Positions 16,356-25,759 of a stretch of DNA of 28,547 nt are shown in pieces. Below the pieces are notes generated by a model that saw nothing but the letters and a program-made list of their open reading frames with translations, was not told the DNA's origin and did no database searches. Within the stretch, counting starts at the first letter, position 1; each line of letters opens with the position of its first letter. The stretch covers positions 1 to 28,547 of the forward strand of contig CAUZSN010000025.1 in the NCBI GenBank assembly GCA_963582345.1, given 5' to 3'. Made by a program: the position numbers and the translations under genes. This DNA is from CAUZSN01 sp963582345. Lineage in GTDB: Bacteria; Planctomycetota; Planctomycetia; Planctomycetales; Planctomycetaceae.

Positions 16356-16892
16356 TTACGTTTCGTTGTCGAAATGAACCAAGCTGAGGACTTCGTACGG
16401 TGTCAATTGTTCGCGGCCGTTTAAGAAATCCAGTTCGATGAGGAAGGCGCATCCGATGATTTCCGCTTGTGATCGCTCGACTAGTTTAATACAAGCTTGC
16501 ATCGTTCCACCTGTGGCCAACAAATCGTCGACCAACACGACGCGATCACTGACCGATAGGGCGTCGGTATGTATTTCTAACGTGTCGATGCCATACTCCA
16601 GTTCGTAGTGAAACGATTCGGTGTCCAACGGCAATTTGCCAGGTTTGCGAATTGGGATGAAGCGGGCGTTCAGTTCCAATGCCAGCGGTGCCGCGAAGAT
16701 GAACCCGCGAGCCTCGGCCGACACGATGGAATTCACGTCTGCTTCGCGGAAATGATAGGCGAACCGTGCGATGACCTCGCGAAATGCTTCGGAACAGGCT
16801 AACAGCGGCGTGATATCACGAAACATAATTCCCGGCTTGGGAAAGTCGGGAATTCCGCGGATATACTCTTTCAGATTCAATGTGCTACTCAT
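16356..16892 (-). CDS. apt: Adenine phosphoribosyltransferase
   Basis: Apt salvages adenine to AMP using PRPP. The 178-residue protein begins with the typical IRGIPDFPKPGIMFRDITPL, has SAEARGFIFAAPLAL for base binding, FIPIRKPGKLP, and the PRPP-binding signature VVLVDDLLATGGTM. Length is normal. Its start codon overlaps the stop of the upstream kinase by 4 bases, implying translational coupling. Confidence 0.96.
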   Translation of the reverse strand: MSSTLNLKEYIRGIPDFPKPGIMFRDITPLLACSEAFREVIARFAYHFREADVNSIVSAEARGFIFAAPLALELNARFIPIRKPGKLPLDTESFHYELEYGIDTLEIHTDALSVSDRVVLVDDLLATGGTMQACIKLVERSQAEIIGCAFLIELDFLNGREQLTPYEVLSLVHFDNET

Positions 16893-18361
16893 GGATCTAC
16901 CGCAGTTTTCTCATTCAAGAACTTTCGTGCTCGTCGAACAATGTTACTAGCGCCGGAATCAGACTTGTACAGATCGATGACACTCATCCAGACTCTCCGA
17001 GCTTCTTCGTGTTTGTTGGCCCGTAGCAGTTCGTCTGCTCGATCCATTGCCGAATTCAACATTGCGTATCTGTTGGGATGCTTTAGCCGTTGGGACTGCA
17101 AACGAGCCAGCCGCTTTTGCGTCAGAGCATACAGTTTGTCATGTTGAGAACCGTCCTCTAACAAGAAACTGAGTGACGTCAGAATTTTCTCGGCTCGCGG
17201 TGAATCCCCCAGCCGCTGCATGTGCCGAGCGAGTTCAAGGAATCGCTCGGCTTCGCTTTTCCGTTCGATACTCTCCCGGTGATTTTGGTCCGTCATCGTC
17301 TCACTCGTCCAAAACCACCCAATGCCGCCGCCGATCAACAGCAACAAACAAAACGAAAGGACCCATGTACTGTTGAACAGTGTACGGATCGCGGTTTCTC
17401 GGCGAGTTCGATCGGTTTCCACCCGCATCGAATCACGTATCCACGTGCCGGCGCCTGGGGCGGCAGTCTCATTGGATATAACGGCTGTCGGCATCGAGTT
17501 GTTATCACTGGGCGCGGCTATCGTCTCTTCCTGTAGCGACAAATCGACCTTCTTCACTACCTCTTTCAACCGTCTCGAAAGTACATAGGCGTCGTGAAAA
17601 CGGTTTTCGGGCTCCTTTTCCAGGAGCTGACAGACAATTTCGTCTAGCCAGCGTGGGATTTCCGGCACGAACACACCGGGCCGATCAAATTGACCGAATC
17701 GATGTTTCTGCAGGATGTCCAAAGCCGTCTTTCCGTTAAATGGTGGCTGGCCGGTCAACATCGCGTAAATGACCGTTCCTAGCGAGTATAAATCGCTGTG
17801 CTTGGTCACCCGTTTTCCCTGTGCCTGTTCAGGCGACATGTATTCTGCGGTACCGATGATTCCTCCGGTGGCTGTCAGCTTGTTGGCCGTAAATAACTGT
17901 GCGATGCCAAAGTCGGCCAACTTGACGTTGCCGTTCTGTGCGATCAGCAAGTTAGAAGGTTTCAGATCGCGATGAATAATACCTGCATCATGTGCGGCCT
18001 TCAGTGCCAAACAGATTTGGGACGAGAATGTAATCACCTTGCGCCACGGCAAACGTTTTTCACGACGCAGAAGTTGTGTCAGCGTTTCGCCGTCCACATA
18101 TTCCATTGCGTAATAATAGTTGTCGTCTTCAACCCCGCTTTCGTAAAACTCGACGACGTGTGGATTCTTGAGTTGTTTCAACGACTTGATCTCTCGGGCG
18201 AACCGCACGACAAATCCTTCTTCGCGAGCCAGCGATGCTAGCAGAATCTTTACAGCGGCCGGCTGTCCAGTTTCGGTGTGACGACCGTAGTAAACAGTGC
18301 CCATGCCCCCGGCGCCAATCTTCTTTTCGATCAGATAGGACCCTATGTGCTCAAATTTCAT
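16889..18361 (-). CDS. Membrane-anchored Ser/Thr protein kinase (PKN type)
   Basis: The cytoplasmic kinase domain spans about residues 7-270: glycine loop G16-x-G18-x2-G21, K38, E57, catalytic loop HRDLKPSN with D132, DFG with D150, and GTAEYMSPEQAQG. Although all catalytic residues are present, its targets are unknown. A linker with many Thr and Ser leads to a single membrane segment (about 330-350, WVLSFCLLLLIGGGIGWFW). The remaining 140 residues are helical and TPR-like in character (ELARHMQRLGDSPRAEKIL and further units) and would lie outside the cytoplasm. This architecture is common in planctomycetes. It overlaps apt by 4 bases, which is an unusual pairing, and is divergent from cbiX. 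Confidence 0.93.
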   Translation of the reverse strand: MKFEHIGSYLIEKKIGAGGMGTVYYGRHTETGQPAAVKILLASLAREEGFVVRFAREIKSLKQLKNPHVVEFYESGVEDDNYYYAMEYVDGETLTQLLRREKRLPWRKVITFSSQICLALKAAHDAGIIHRDLKPSNLLIAQNGNVKLADFGIAQLFTANKLTATGGIIGTAEYMSPEQAQGKRVTKHSDLYSLGTVIYAMLTGQPPFNGKTALDILQKHRFGQFDRPGVFVPEIPRWLDEIVCQLLEKEPENRFHDAYVLSRRLKEVVKKVDLSLQEETIAAPSDNNSMPTAVISNETAAPGAGTWIRDSMRVETDRTRRETAIRTLFNSTWVLSFCLLLLIGGGIGWFWTSETMTDQNHRESIERKSEAERFLELARHMQRLGDSPRAEKILTSLSFLLEDGSQHDKLYALTQKRLARLQSQRLKHPNRYAMLNSAMDRADELLRANKHEEARRVWMSVIDLYKSDSGASNIVRRARKFLNEKTAVDP

Positions 18362-18582
18362 CGACGTGTTGGCTCTCCGTTTTTCTCAACGAACAGACAA
18401 TCGATCGGTCACACTGACTGACGTGTCACAATGGAATCACGGTATTCATGAGCTAGAAACCCGTGTGGTTGCACAGTGTATTTCTATGGCGCATGATGTG
18501 GACAAAAAAAACCTCTAGTCTTATCGAGTGTACGCTGCAACAATTCCCACGGTCAATCGTGTGTTTGAGATCGACGTCCGAC

Positions 18583-18984
18583 ATGCAACAGAAATCCGCG
18601 ATCACCGCCGTGTTGCTGATTGCACACGGTAGCCGACAACAAGCCGCGAACGAGGACTTGGCGGAAGTGGCTCGGATGATACGCGCTCGAAACGCGTACG
18701 ACATCGTCGAAATTTCCTATCTGGAATTGGTCGCGCCTACGATCCGGCAAGGCGCCCGCAACTGCATCATTCAGGGAGCCTGCCGGGTGCTCTTGCTACC
18801 GTACTTCCTTTCCGCCGGCATACATGTAACTCAAGACTTGCAGCAGCACTGCCAAGAACTCTCGGACGAATTCGCCGACGCCTCATTCATCCTTTGTCCA
18901 CCTTTGGGGTTACATTCTTCGATTGTCGATGTTGTCCTTCATCGATTGCGCGAAGCAACAGACCAGAATTTGGACAGCCCATAA
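18583..18984 (+). CDS. cbiX: Small CbiX/SirB-type sirohydrochlorin chelatase
   Basis: This 133-residue protein corresponds to the short single-domain chelatases that insert Co or Fe into sirohydrochlorin. LLIAHGSRQQAANEDL carries the first metal-binding histidine, and LLPYFLSAGIHVTQDLQ the second; the DIVEISYLELVAPTI segment between them matches the family. The start at ATG 18583 puts the first strand near the N-terminus. An in-frame extension to 18463 is possible but unlike the family. Whether the product leads to siroheme or cobalamin cannot be told, as no other tetrapyrrole genes are near. Confidence 0.84.
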   Translation: MQQKSAITAVLLIAHGSRQQAANEDLAEVARMIRARNAYDIVEISYLELVAPTIRQGARNCIIQGACRVLLLPYFLSAGIHVTQDLQQHCQELSDEFADASFILCPPLGLHSSIVDVVLHRLREATDQNLDSP

Positions 18985-19341
18985 GACCTTTGCATGAAAC
19001 ATAAAGCCGCTCGAATTATAAGTTTCGATAACCAATCAGGTACCGTAGATTGCGGATGATGTAGACGGTATTCTGTGCATCCAACCCGGGCGATTACATT
19101 TACCTGCAATATGCGTTTCTGGAATCACTGGCGGCATCGCAGATTGGCAGGGGGTGACGATCGTTGATCAACAATGAACTGCTTCATTCTTGTCTTGGCT
19201 CAGCACGAGCATTGTACTCGGAAATTCGTTTCATAGCTTGGAGTGCATCGTTGAGACTATCACAAATTGACGCACGCATTGCCAGTTGAATTCTACTCTT
19301 TGCAACAACGAATGTCAGCTTTAGACGGCCAGGAGTCAAAA
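18985..19341. other. Gene-poor spacer between the C1 and cyclitol blocks
   Basis: This 357-base region shows no gene. A minus-strand frame is open for 60 codons (19184-19366) without a usable early start; its reading is protein-like near the end (SLNDALQAMKRISEYNARAE) and may be a decayed fragment or chance. No terminator or promoter can be assigned confidently. Confidence 0.4.
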
Positions 19342-20337
19342 TTACGTTGGGGCAAGCCAGCGCGGCCTAACTTGCGGGTTGACTTGCCATAGCGGCGCAT
19401 TACCCTTGGCCATTTCGATGATTGTGCGCACGGAGTGGAGCCAGAACTCGTTCCAGCAGTTGGGATGGAAACTGGACATGTGTGGAGTAATTACGACGTT
19501 GTCCATCATCCGCAGTGGGTTGTCCGGGGTGGGCGGTTCCATCTCGAGCACATCCACGCCGGCCCCGGCAATCCAGCCATCCTGCAAGGCACGGATTAAT
19601 GCCGCCTCGTCGACCACGGGGCCGCGCGAGGTATTGATGAGTACGGCGCACGGCTTCATGAGGCGTAATTCACGCTCACTGATCAAGTGATGTGTCTCTG
19701 CCATCAGTGGAGTGTGTACGGAGACGTAATCACTGCGCTTAAGTAAGTCGTCCATATTTTCCGACTCGACGCCGAGCGCTTGCATAGTTGCGGCATCGAC
19801 GACCGGATCCGCTGCGAGGATTTCCATCTCGAATCCGCTTAATTTTCTTGCGACTTGTTGGGCGATGCGTCCGAAGCCGATCAGACCCAGTGTCGCATCC
19901 TCTAGTAGCGGGCAAACGTTCAAGGCGGCGCATCCGTACTGATCCCAATGTCCCTGGTGGACAAGGCGATCCTGGATTGAAATCGTGCGTGCTACAGCTA
20001 GGAGCAATCCGATTGTGTGCTCGGCGACCGGCCTCATGACCGCCTCGGGCGTATTGCCAACTACGATTCCGAGCTTGGTCGCCTCAGCCACCGGCACATT
20101 GTCGGTGCCGGCCCCCGTGCGCAGGATCGCCTGGCACTTTGGCAGTTGTCGAAGCACTTCCTTGTTGAGCACACTTACGCCACCCTTGACCCAAACGATG
20201 TCGGCGTCGGCAGCCAACTGCAGCACATGGTCGCCCGTTTCACAAATCTTGTCGACCAATTCGATGCCGTGCTCGGCAAACTGTGGCAGGACAAATTCGG
20301 GGATAGGCGTTTCTCGGTAAACTAATGCGACTTTCAT
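19342..20337 (-). CDS. D-2-hydroxyacid dehydrogenase (NAD-dependent)
   Basis: This 331-residue protein belongs to the D-isomer-specific 2-hydroxyacid dehydrogenases. The substrate domain holds LRTGAGTDNVPVAEATKLGI; the Rossmann domain begins TLGLIGFGRIAQQVA. The catalytic Arg, Glu and His are seen in NTSRGPVVDE, GVDVLEMEPP and VVITPHMSSF. It resembles the phosphoglycerate dehydrogenase/glyoxylate reductase branch, but specificity cannot be read. It is the last gene of the minus-strand cluster beginning with iolD, 150 bases after the PhyH gene. Confidence 0.9.
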   Translation of the reverse strand: MKVALVYRETPIPEFVLPQFAEHGIELVDKICETGDHVLQLAADADIVWVKGGVSVLNKEVLRQLPKCQAILRTGAGTDNVPVAEATKLGIVVGNTPEAVMRPVAEHTIGLLLAVARTISIQDRLVHQGHWDQYGCAALNVCPLLEDATLGLIGFGRIAQQVARKLSGFEMEILAADPVVDAATMQALGVESENMDDLLKRSDYVSVHTPLMAETHHLISERELRLMKPCAVLINTSRGPVVDEAALIRALQDGWIAGAGVDVLEMEPPTPDNPLRMMDNVVITPHMSSFHPNCWNEFWLHSVRTIIEMAKGNAPLWQVNPQVRPRWLAPT

Positions 20338-20487
20338 GAGTGGATATCGTATCTTCCGGATTCGTCGTATGAATGTTAACTGGAGAATTCTCGTCTGCAG
20401 CCGACTAACTAGTAAGCACGTTCAACGCAGTGACATCGACTAAACTGCGGTCAAACCATAAAGCCGCGAACCTTTTCGCGTTTGGTG

Positions 20488-21474
20488 CTACGCCTGTGTC
20501 TGGCGGACGTAGTCTTCGTCGAGTTGGTGCCAGGTTTCCGCGAATCCCTTGCCCTCAAACAAGTGCACCAGAGGCACGCCTTCGTCGAACGGATGGATAC
20601 CGCCATTGGTGTTTGGACCACTTAACGCACCCAGCAATTGTCGGCGCACCGGATCGCACCTCGCGATGAGTTGTGGTGAGCCGGCGTCGCGATCACCCAG
20701 CCGTTGCCAAATTGGTGTGTACACATAATAAATATTCTTGCGAAAAACGTTCGAGGTGTTACGTACAACACAGTGATATAGGGCGTTGTGCAGCAAAATC
20801 GCATCGCCAGCCTTGACCTTGAGCTGCATTGCGCCGGGCACATCGTCGTCTAGCTTTTCCACTTCCCTGAACTGATCAAACGACGTGATCTTCAGGGCGT
20901 GGTTCAAGTCCTTTTTTAATTTAGGAAACCCGGTGCGGTGACTGCCGGGGATGATGCACAGGTTGCCCATGTCGGACTGATCTATATCCGTTAGATACCA
21001 GCCGACACGGATCCATTGACAGGGCATGATGCCGTCTACGTTCGGAAACAAATAGGGCTTGGGTCCATCCTGATGCCAGCGGTTGGCCGGCGTCGGACTG
21101 GGAGGCCGAATCATTAAATGAGACCAGGCCAAGTGTATGGCTGCGCCCATCAACTCGCAGACCATTCCCAAGTGCGCTGGATGATCGATCAGATTTAGGA
21201 ACACTTCATTGGGATTGGAGTCGAGGATTTTTTGGCTGTCTGGCCGCACATTGAACAGGCCTTCGGCCGGCGCGTCAATGATATTGTTGACGTCCAACGG
21301 TGCGTTTGGGTCACGTCCCAGTTGCTGAGATACCTGGTCCAGCCGATCGACTTCATCGCGGAGTGCTTGTAACTCGTCCTTCGCCAGTGCATTGGGAAGG
21401 ACCAAATAGCCATCACGTTCCCATTGCTCCCTTTGCTCATCTGTAATACTCGTGAGTGTTTGATTTTTTATCAT
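20488..21474 (-). CDS. Phytanoyl-CoA dioxygenase (PhyH) family Fe(II)/2-oxoglutarate oxygenase
   Basis: The 328-residue protein shows the PhyH double-stranded beta-helix. EQWERDGYLVLPNAL is the N-terminal family signature; RWHQDGPKPYLF provides the iron ligands H134 and D136; the distal histidine lies in LLHNALYHCVVRNTS; IPGSHRTGFPK is the conserved strand between. All three ligands are present. PhyH proteins hydroxylate diverse small molecules and are abundant in planctomycetes. Its place beside a Gfo/Idh oxidoreductase and an aminotransferase suggests tailoring of a sugar or cyclitol, which is inference. Confidence 0.9.
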   Translation of the reverse strand: MIKNQTLTSITDEQREQWERDGYLVLPNALAKDELQALRDEVDRLDQVSQQLGRDPNAPLDVNNIIDAPAEGLFNVRPDSQKILDSNPNEVFLNLIDHPAHLGMVCELMGAAIHLAWSHLMIRPPSPTPANRWHQDGPKPYLFPNVDGIMPCQWIRVGWYLTDIDQSDMGNLCIIPGSHRTGFPKLKKDLNHALKITSFDQFREVEKLDDDVPGAMQLKVKAGDAILLHNALYHCVVRNTSNVFRKNIYYVYTPIWQRLGDRDAGSPQLIARCDPVRRQLLGALSGPNTNGGIHPFDEGVPLVHLFEGKGFAETWHQLDEDYVRQTQA

Positions 21475-21618
21475 GGTGGCTTATGGTAACGGCTTAGTGT
21501 TGCTGGTGCAATTCGTTGTGCGGTGTGCGCTGACTCGGCATCAGAAGGAACATGAGCAAGAGCATCGCATGCACTTTGTGATCCATAATCACGCAAGTAC
21601 CGAAAAAAAATGAGTTCG

Positions 21619-22737
21619 CTACACGTCCACCCAACGACGCTCAGCGTGAGATAATTCGCAAGCATTGATGACCGCCTGCGCAGCAAGACCATCAGAGATA
21701 TGCGCCAGTTGGGGGACGCGTTGATGCAGCAGGTCACCGTGCCGGACGGCCGTTACAAAGTCAGCAATCAGTCGATTCCAGGTATGCTGTCCTGACAGGA
21801 TCGTGGGCGGCTGCCGATCCGACTCTGCAGGTTCTAACATTACCGAATCGGCATCGTCGCCACGCTGCCTAAAAACGTGCACTTCGTTTCCGAGCATCAC
21901 AATTTTGCTTCTGTCTTCACCCGGTTGGAGAGTCACCCATTCGTTTCCAAAGATTAGTGTGCCTTCTTCACCGCAGATCGTTATTCGACGCTCGGGTTCT
22001 CCTGGAGTTATGGCCAAGCCAACCACTGCCAAATTCTGATCAGACATATCTGCCATCACCGAAGCGGCAATATCAGAGGGGATCGAATTGGCGGATAGTG
22101 AACGGGCTTGTCTTTCAGGACACAACTTCAAAGAGCAAACAATGCGCTCAAACTGCCAACCGGTGAGAAAACGCACTCGATCGAATTCGTGACTGCCCGC
22201 TTCTCGAAGCGATCCACCCATCTCGGACCAAGGACCTGTCGTACTCGACCGTGGGTCATATTTGATTCGCCACTCGGTGCGGAGGTTCAGTAGCCGTCCA
22301 ATTTGGCCATCCTGTATAGCCCGCTTAGTAGTCAGGCAGCCTGGCGAATAGCGCCAGTTGAAGCTGATTGCGGTCACGGTTTTGGCCTGCCGGGCTAGAG
22401 ATGCCATGGCTTGTGCCTCGGGTAAGCTTAGTGACAATGGCTTTTCGACAAGTACATGTCGCTGCTGTGCCAGGGCTTTGGCAAAGGGCTCTTGCCGTAC
22501 GGTCGGATGTGTTGCGATGCTAACGATGTCGACTTGGCTTTGCTCTATCAGGTTGTGCCAGTCCTCGTAGACTTGAACACACGGCTGGTTGAGCGTCGTT
22601 GCGAGTTTTTCCGCTCGAGAGCGAGTCCGATTCCAGAGTGCTGTTACTGCGACGCCCGGGAGACGTGAAAACGCTGCGGCGTGGCACTGGCCGGCCCGAC
22701 CGGTGCCAATGATCCCAACTCGCAGAGTTTCGGCCAT
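21619..22737 (-). CDS. Gfo/Idh/MocA family oxidoreductase
   Basis: This family oxidises or epimerises sugars and cyclitols with NAD(P). The N-terminal VGIIGTGRAGQCHAAAF is the dinucleotide-binding loop, HVLVEKPLSLSLPEA contains the family EKP lysine, and GSHEFDRVRFLTG has the His-Asp pair of the active site. The 372-residue length is typical. The ATG at 22737 is chosen over an upstream TTG at 22749. It starts 15 bases after the aminotransferase stop, so the pair is co-transcribed. An inositol or inosose dehydrogenase role would fit the neighbouring iol genes but is not proven. Confidence 0.9.
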   Translation of the reverse strand: MAETLRVGIIGTGRAGQCHAAAFSRLPGVAVTALWNRTRSRAEKLATTLNQPCVQVYEDWHNLIEQSQVDIVSIATHPTVRQEPFAKALAQQRHVLVEKPLSLSLPEAQAMASLARQAKTVTAISFNWRYSPGCLTTKRAIQDGQIGRLLNLRTEWRIKYDPRSSTTGPWSEMGGSLREAGSHEFDRVRFLTGWQFERIVCSLKLCPERQARSLSANSIPSDIAASVMADMSDQNLAVVGLAITPGEPERRITICGEEGTLIFGNEWVTLQPGEDRSKIVMLGNEVHVFRQRGDDADSVMLEPAESDRQPPTILSGQHTWNRLIADFVTAVRHGDLLHQRVPQLAHISDGLAAQAVINACELSHAERRWVDV

Positions 22738-22752
22738 GGTGTATTGCAATAC

Positions 22753-24120
22753 CTATTGGTCTTGCGATTGTGGTATAGATACCAGTAGCCTGCGTATCTC
22801 GTCGAGGTGCGCTGCGCCTCCATCGATCAATTCGGGCGGCAACACCACGTTCATCACTTTGTCCAGCTGCGAAAACACTTTACGAAATCCAGCGGCCATG
22901 TAGTCAATAATCTGTATACTCACCGCGGTTGGCGCTTCCATGATCAGAGAAGTCTCATTCACAATCTTGATCGACTCAGGAAAGTCTTGCGGATTGTAGA
23001 CATGATCAACTGGCCACGGGCGGCGCCAAGGATGCCTGGATTCGAATTCTTCGGGCCGCGCGAAAATAGGCAGTGATGGAATGGACCAGTTCATCCATGG
23101 ACGGCAGAGAACACCTTCGGCACCGAGCGCAGCGACTACTTTGGATCGGAATTCCGAGGGTGTGACATCGAGGCTGGCTTCCTTCGGATCGAACCGTACG
23201 CGATACAGGTGGTACACGTGGTTTCGGTCGGAGGGCACTCGTGGCGTGATCACACCTGGGATTTCGTCAAGCTGTGTGGTGAGCCGTTCGCATAAAGATC
23301 TTCTCGTACCGTTCAATTCGTCAAGCTTTGCCAACTGGCCCCTGGCCAATGTCGCGGAGATGACGCTGCACCGGTAGTTGTGGCCCAACGTTGCCAAGGG
23401 GTACTTGCGTTCTTCACGCGGCTGACGAAACATGACACGCAGCGAGAGTCCGTCCGTGCGTTCCAAGAAATGACGATGGCGGGTGCTGAAAATTCCTGCT
23501 TCACCAGCAGATAAATTCTTCATCATGTTGATGCTGAACGCGGCTGCATCGCCAAGACTGCCGACGGGTCTGTCGCGATAAACTGCGCCGGGCGCATGGC
23601 AAGCATCCTCAATTACCGCGATATTGTGTCGGTGCGAGATTGCGTTGATCTCGTCCATATCCGCAGGAAGCCCGTGGAGGTGGACAGGGATGATTGCTTT
23701 CGTGCGGGGAGTGATATGTTTTTCAATCTGAGCTGGATCGATGTTGTAGGATTCTGGCTGCACATCAACAAATACCGGCACAGCCCCTTGCAGTAAGACA
23801 ACAAGGGCGCTTGAAACAAAGGTGTACGCGGGCACAAGGACCTCGTCGCCCTGGCCAACACCTGCCGCCCATAGTCCCATATGCAGAGCATCTGTGCCGG
23901 CACCGACTGCGCAGCAATGTTCGACACCGGTCCGCTGCGACCACTCCCGTTCCAGACTCTCAATTTGCGGTGCATCGGAGCCTCCTAACTGTTCCTCTCG
24001 TAATACACGACATAGTTCCTCGAATTCCTGGTCACTAAATCGCGGCCAGCGCGTCCGCTCTATACCGTCCGGCATGGCAGGTCGACCACCGAAAAGTGCT
24101 AGTTTCTCTTTCACCACCAT
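22753..24120 (-). CDS. DegT/DnrJ/EryC1/StrS family PLP aminotransferase
   Basis: The family transfers amino groups to keto-sugars or keto-cyclitols. The start KLALFGGRPAMPDGIERTRW resembles the scyllo-inosose aminotransferase subgroup. Other motifs: GAGTDALHMGLWAAGVGQGD, VPAYTFVSSALVVL, AIIPVHLHGLPADM, aspartate in VIEDACHAPGA, and the PLP lysine in INMMKNLSAGEAG. It is 455 residues, longer than the usual 370-420, with an extended C-terminus. Other DegT members act on nucleotide sugars, but none of the nucleotide-sugar genes usually linked to those is present. Near IolD- and IolE-like genes, an inosose or another keto-cyclitol is a reasonable guess for the substrate. Confidence 0.9.
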   Translation of the reverse strand: MVVKEKLALFGGRPAMPDGIERTRWPRFSDQEFEELCRVLREEQLGGSDAPQIESLEREWSQRTGVEHCCAVGAGTDALHMGLWAAGVGQGDEVLVPAYTFVSSALVVLLQGAVPVFVDVQPESYNIDPAQIEKHITPRTKAIIPVHLHGLPADMDEINAISHRHNIAVIEDACHAPGAVYRDRPVGSLGDAAAFSINMMKNLSAGEAGIFSTRHRHFLERTDGLSLRVMFRQPREERKYPLATLGHNYRCSVISATLARGQLAKLDELNGTRRSLCERLTTQLDEIPGVITPRVPSDRNHVYHLYRVRFDPKEASLDVTPSEFRSKVVAALGAEGVLCRPWMNWSIPSLPIFARPEEFESRHPWRRPWPVDHVYNPQDFPESIKIVNETSLIMEAPTAVSIQIIDYMAAGFRKVFSQLDKVMNVVLPPELIDGGAAHLDEIRRLLVSIPQSQDQ

Positions 24121-24183
24121 CTTTGGAGTTTCCTTTGGTACAGAATGCCTCGCGGTCCAATCACTGTGACAACTGTTTCGTAG

Positions 24184-25752
24184 CTAACGTCTGCCAGTCG
24201 TTTTTGGACGTGTCAATATGAAATTTGCCAGTGCGGCACCAACGACTCCGATACCCAACATTACCGGCAGACTCCACAGTGCGTACTCGCGGCTTTCGTG
24301 CTCCCAGTAGCCTTTTACGCCTAGGACAAGGAAAACAAAAAAGGAGACGAGGTTCAGCAGCATAAGCCAAACCGGCATTCGCAGAGGCCGTGGAAGATAC
24401 TTCTTGTCCATCCATAAGTTTAAGAAGCAGAACACTCCACACATTAGAACTCCGGTAAAAAGATTTGCAGGAGTCAAAATTGCCAACAGTAGTCGTGGTT
24501 TGTTCTCTCCGCCAGCAAGCAGATAGACGAACAACCAAAACAGGATCACAAACCCACCGATCCCGCACCAGCCGATCGTGATTTTCCTGATTCGTTGTTC
24601 ATGCCTCTCGACGAATTCGCGGCTGGCGGCGCGCGCCATTTCGCTAGTAATCGTGTAGGCGACTTCCAGTGAGGCGTAAACGGTTCCAAACATCGTCAGG
24701 AAGGCTCCCGTTACATAAAGTGGCAGCAACCAGGGATGAATTCGCGTCATGAATTGCGCTTGCAGATCGAGAAAGTTTTTTTCGTCTGGAACTTTGTGTG
24801 CTGGTCCTAGAAACATTGATCCGCAAGCGACAAATACGGCACTGAAAGCGACAATCAAAACGAAGCTAATCGAACAGTCGATGAACGGTGCTCGCAGCCA
24901 TTTCCGCACGGGATGCGCCGGATCAGAGGCGATGACGGCAAGTTGCTCGTTGGAGATTGGACCGGCGGCCGAGGCGCCCCATGCTTTCTCGCGTAGAAAA
25001 GAAGTATAAACCAGATAGTCGAAGGCGCCGCCACCGATGACACCCACGTACCGGGTGGTTTCGACCCAGACTGACTGATCAGCAATTCTCGGATAAGCCT
25101 CGTTCAACCAGGTGGGGTACGCAAAAAGGTGTGGTATGAAAGCGCCTTTCAGCAATGCCATCCAATCCGGTTGATAGATAATCAAAGTCACCCCGGCACA
25201 AAAAATCAGCGCGGCGACAATCGCTTTCTGAATCCGTTCCAATTGAGAATAACCACCGGTACCGGTGAGAACCAACGCGGCTGCCAGGATGACCGCGCCC
25301 CACAGATAATCAATGCCACCTTCTAGATTTCCGCTCGTTCCAGTAACCCACGCCATCAGATTGCCCGTGACGGCGCTGAGGAAACTGACCCAAATGGGCA
25401 TGCAAATAGCCAAGATCAGGAAACACATCAGCGGAAACCAACCGCGTGGCCCCGGCAGGTCGAACATTCGCTGGTACGGATGCACGCCAGTCAGCACGAT
25501 GTGACGCGATGAAGCCAGCACGAGACCCCATTTGAGTAGTGAGATCATGACGAACACAAATAGAATGTTGTATCCAAACAAAGCACCGCCTCGAGTTGAA
25601 AAAATTAACTCGCCGGTCCCGATCGTCATTGATGCAACGATCGCCCCGGGGCCGAAGAGCGTCAGCCAGCCAATTGCGCTGCGTGGCAGTGAATAAATCG
25701 GCAGCTCTTCTGAGGCCAAGGTGGATAACGAATTTTCTCTTGCGGTGGCCAT
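24184..25752 (-). CDS. Nramp-like multi-pass membrane transporter lacking canonical metal motifs
   Basis: The 522-residue protein has about 11-12 hydrophobic segments and the Nramp-type first helix (LFGPGAIVASMTIGTGELI). The canonical DPGN of TM1 is replaced by TIGTGE, and the MPH of TM6 by GGGAFDYLVYTSF, so the metal-binding residues of true Mn/Fe transporters are absent. It belongs to a divergent Nramp-related branch whose substrate cannot be predicted. An uptake role for the compound handled by the neighbouring cyclitol genes is possible. AGGAAG a few bases upstream supports the ATG at 25752 and overlaps the stop of a candidate small ORF. Confidence 0.86.
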   Translation of the reverse strand: MATARENSLSTLASEELPIYSLPRSAIGWLTLFGPGAIVASMTIGTGELIFSTRGGALFGYNILFVFVMISLLKWGLVLASSRHIVLTGVHPYQRMFDLPGPRGWFPLMCFLILAICMPIWVSFLSAVTGNLMAWVTGTSGNLEGGIDYLWGAVILAAALVLTGTGGYSQLERIQKAIVAALIFCAGVTLIIYQPDWMALLKGAFIPHLFAYPTWLNEAYPRIADQSVWVETTRYVGVIGGGAFDYLVYTSFLREKAWGASAAGPISNEQLAVIASDPAHPVRKWLRAPFIDCSISFVLIVAFSAVFVACGSMFLGPAHKVPDEKNFLDLQAQFMTRIHPWLLPLYVTGAFLTMFGTVYASLEVAYTITSEMARAASREFVERHEQRIRKITIGWCGIGGFVILFWLFVYLLAGGENKPRLLLAILTPANLFTGVLMCGVFCFLNLWMDKKYLPRPLRMPVWLMLLNLVSFFVFLVLGVKGYWEHESREYALWSLPVMLGIGVVGAALANFILTRPKTTGRR

Positions 25753-25759
25753 GTTCTTC

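Noticed and set aside
19184..19366. 60-codon open frame on the minus strand that reads somewhat like protein
   Set aside because: It overlaps the dehydrogenase 3' end, lacks a start in its first half and matches nothing I know; chance or an old remnant.
21494..21586. 30-residue hydrophobic frame upstream of the PhyH gene, resembling a signal peptide
   Set aside because: No ribosome-binding site, very short, and another frame is equally open in the same place.
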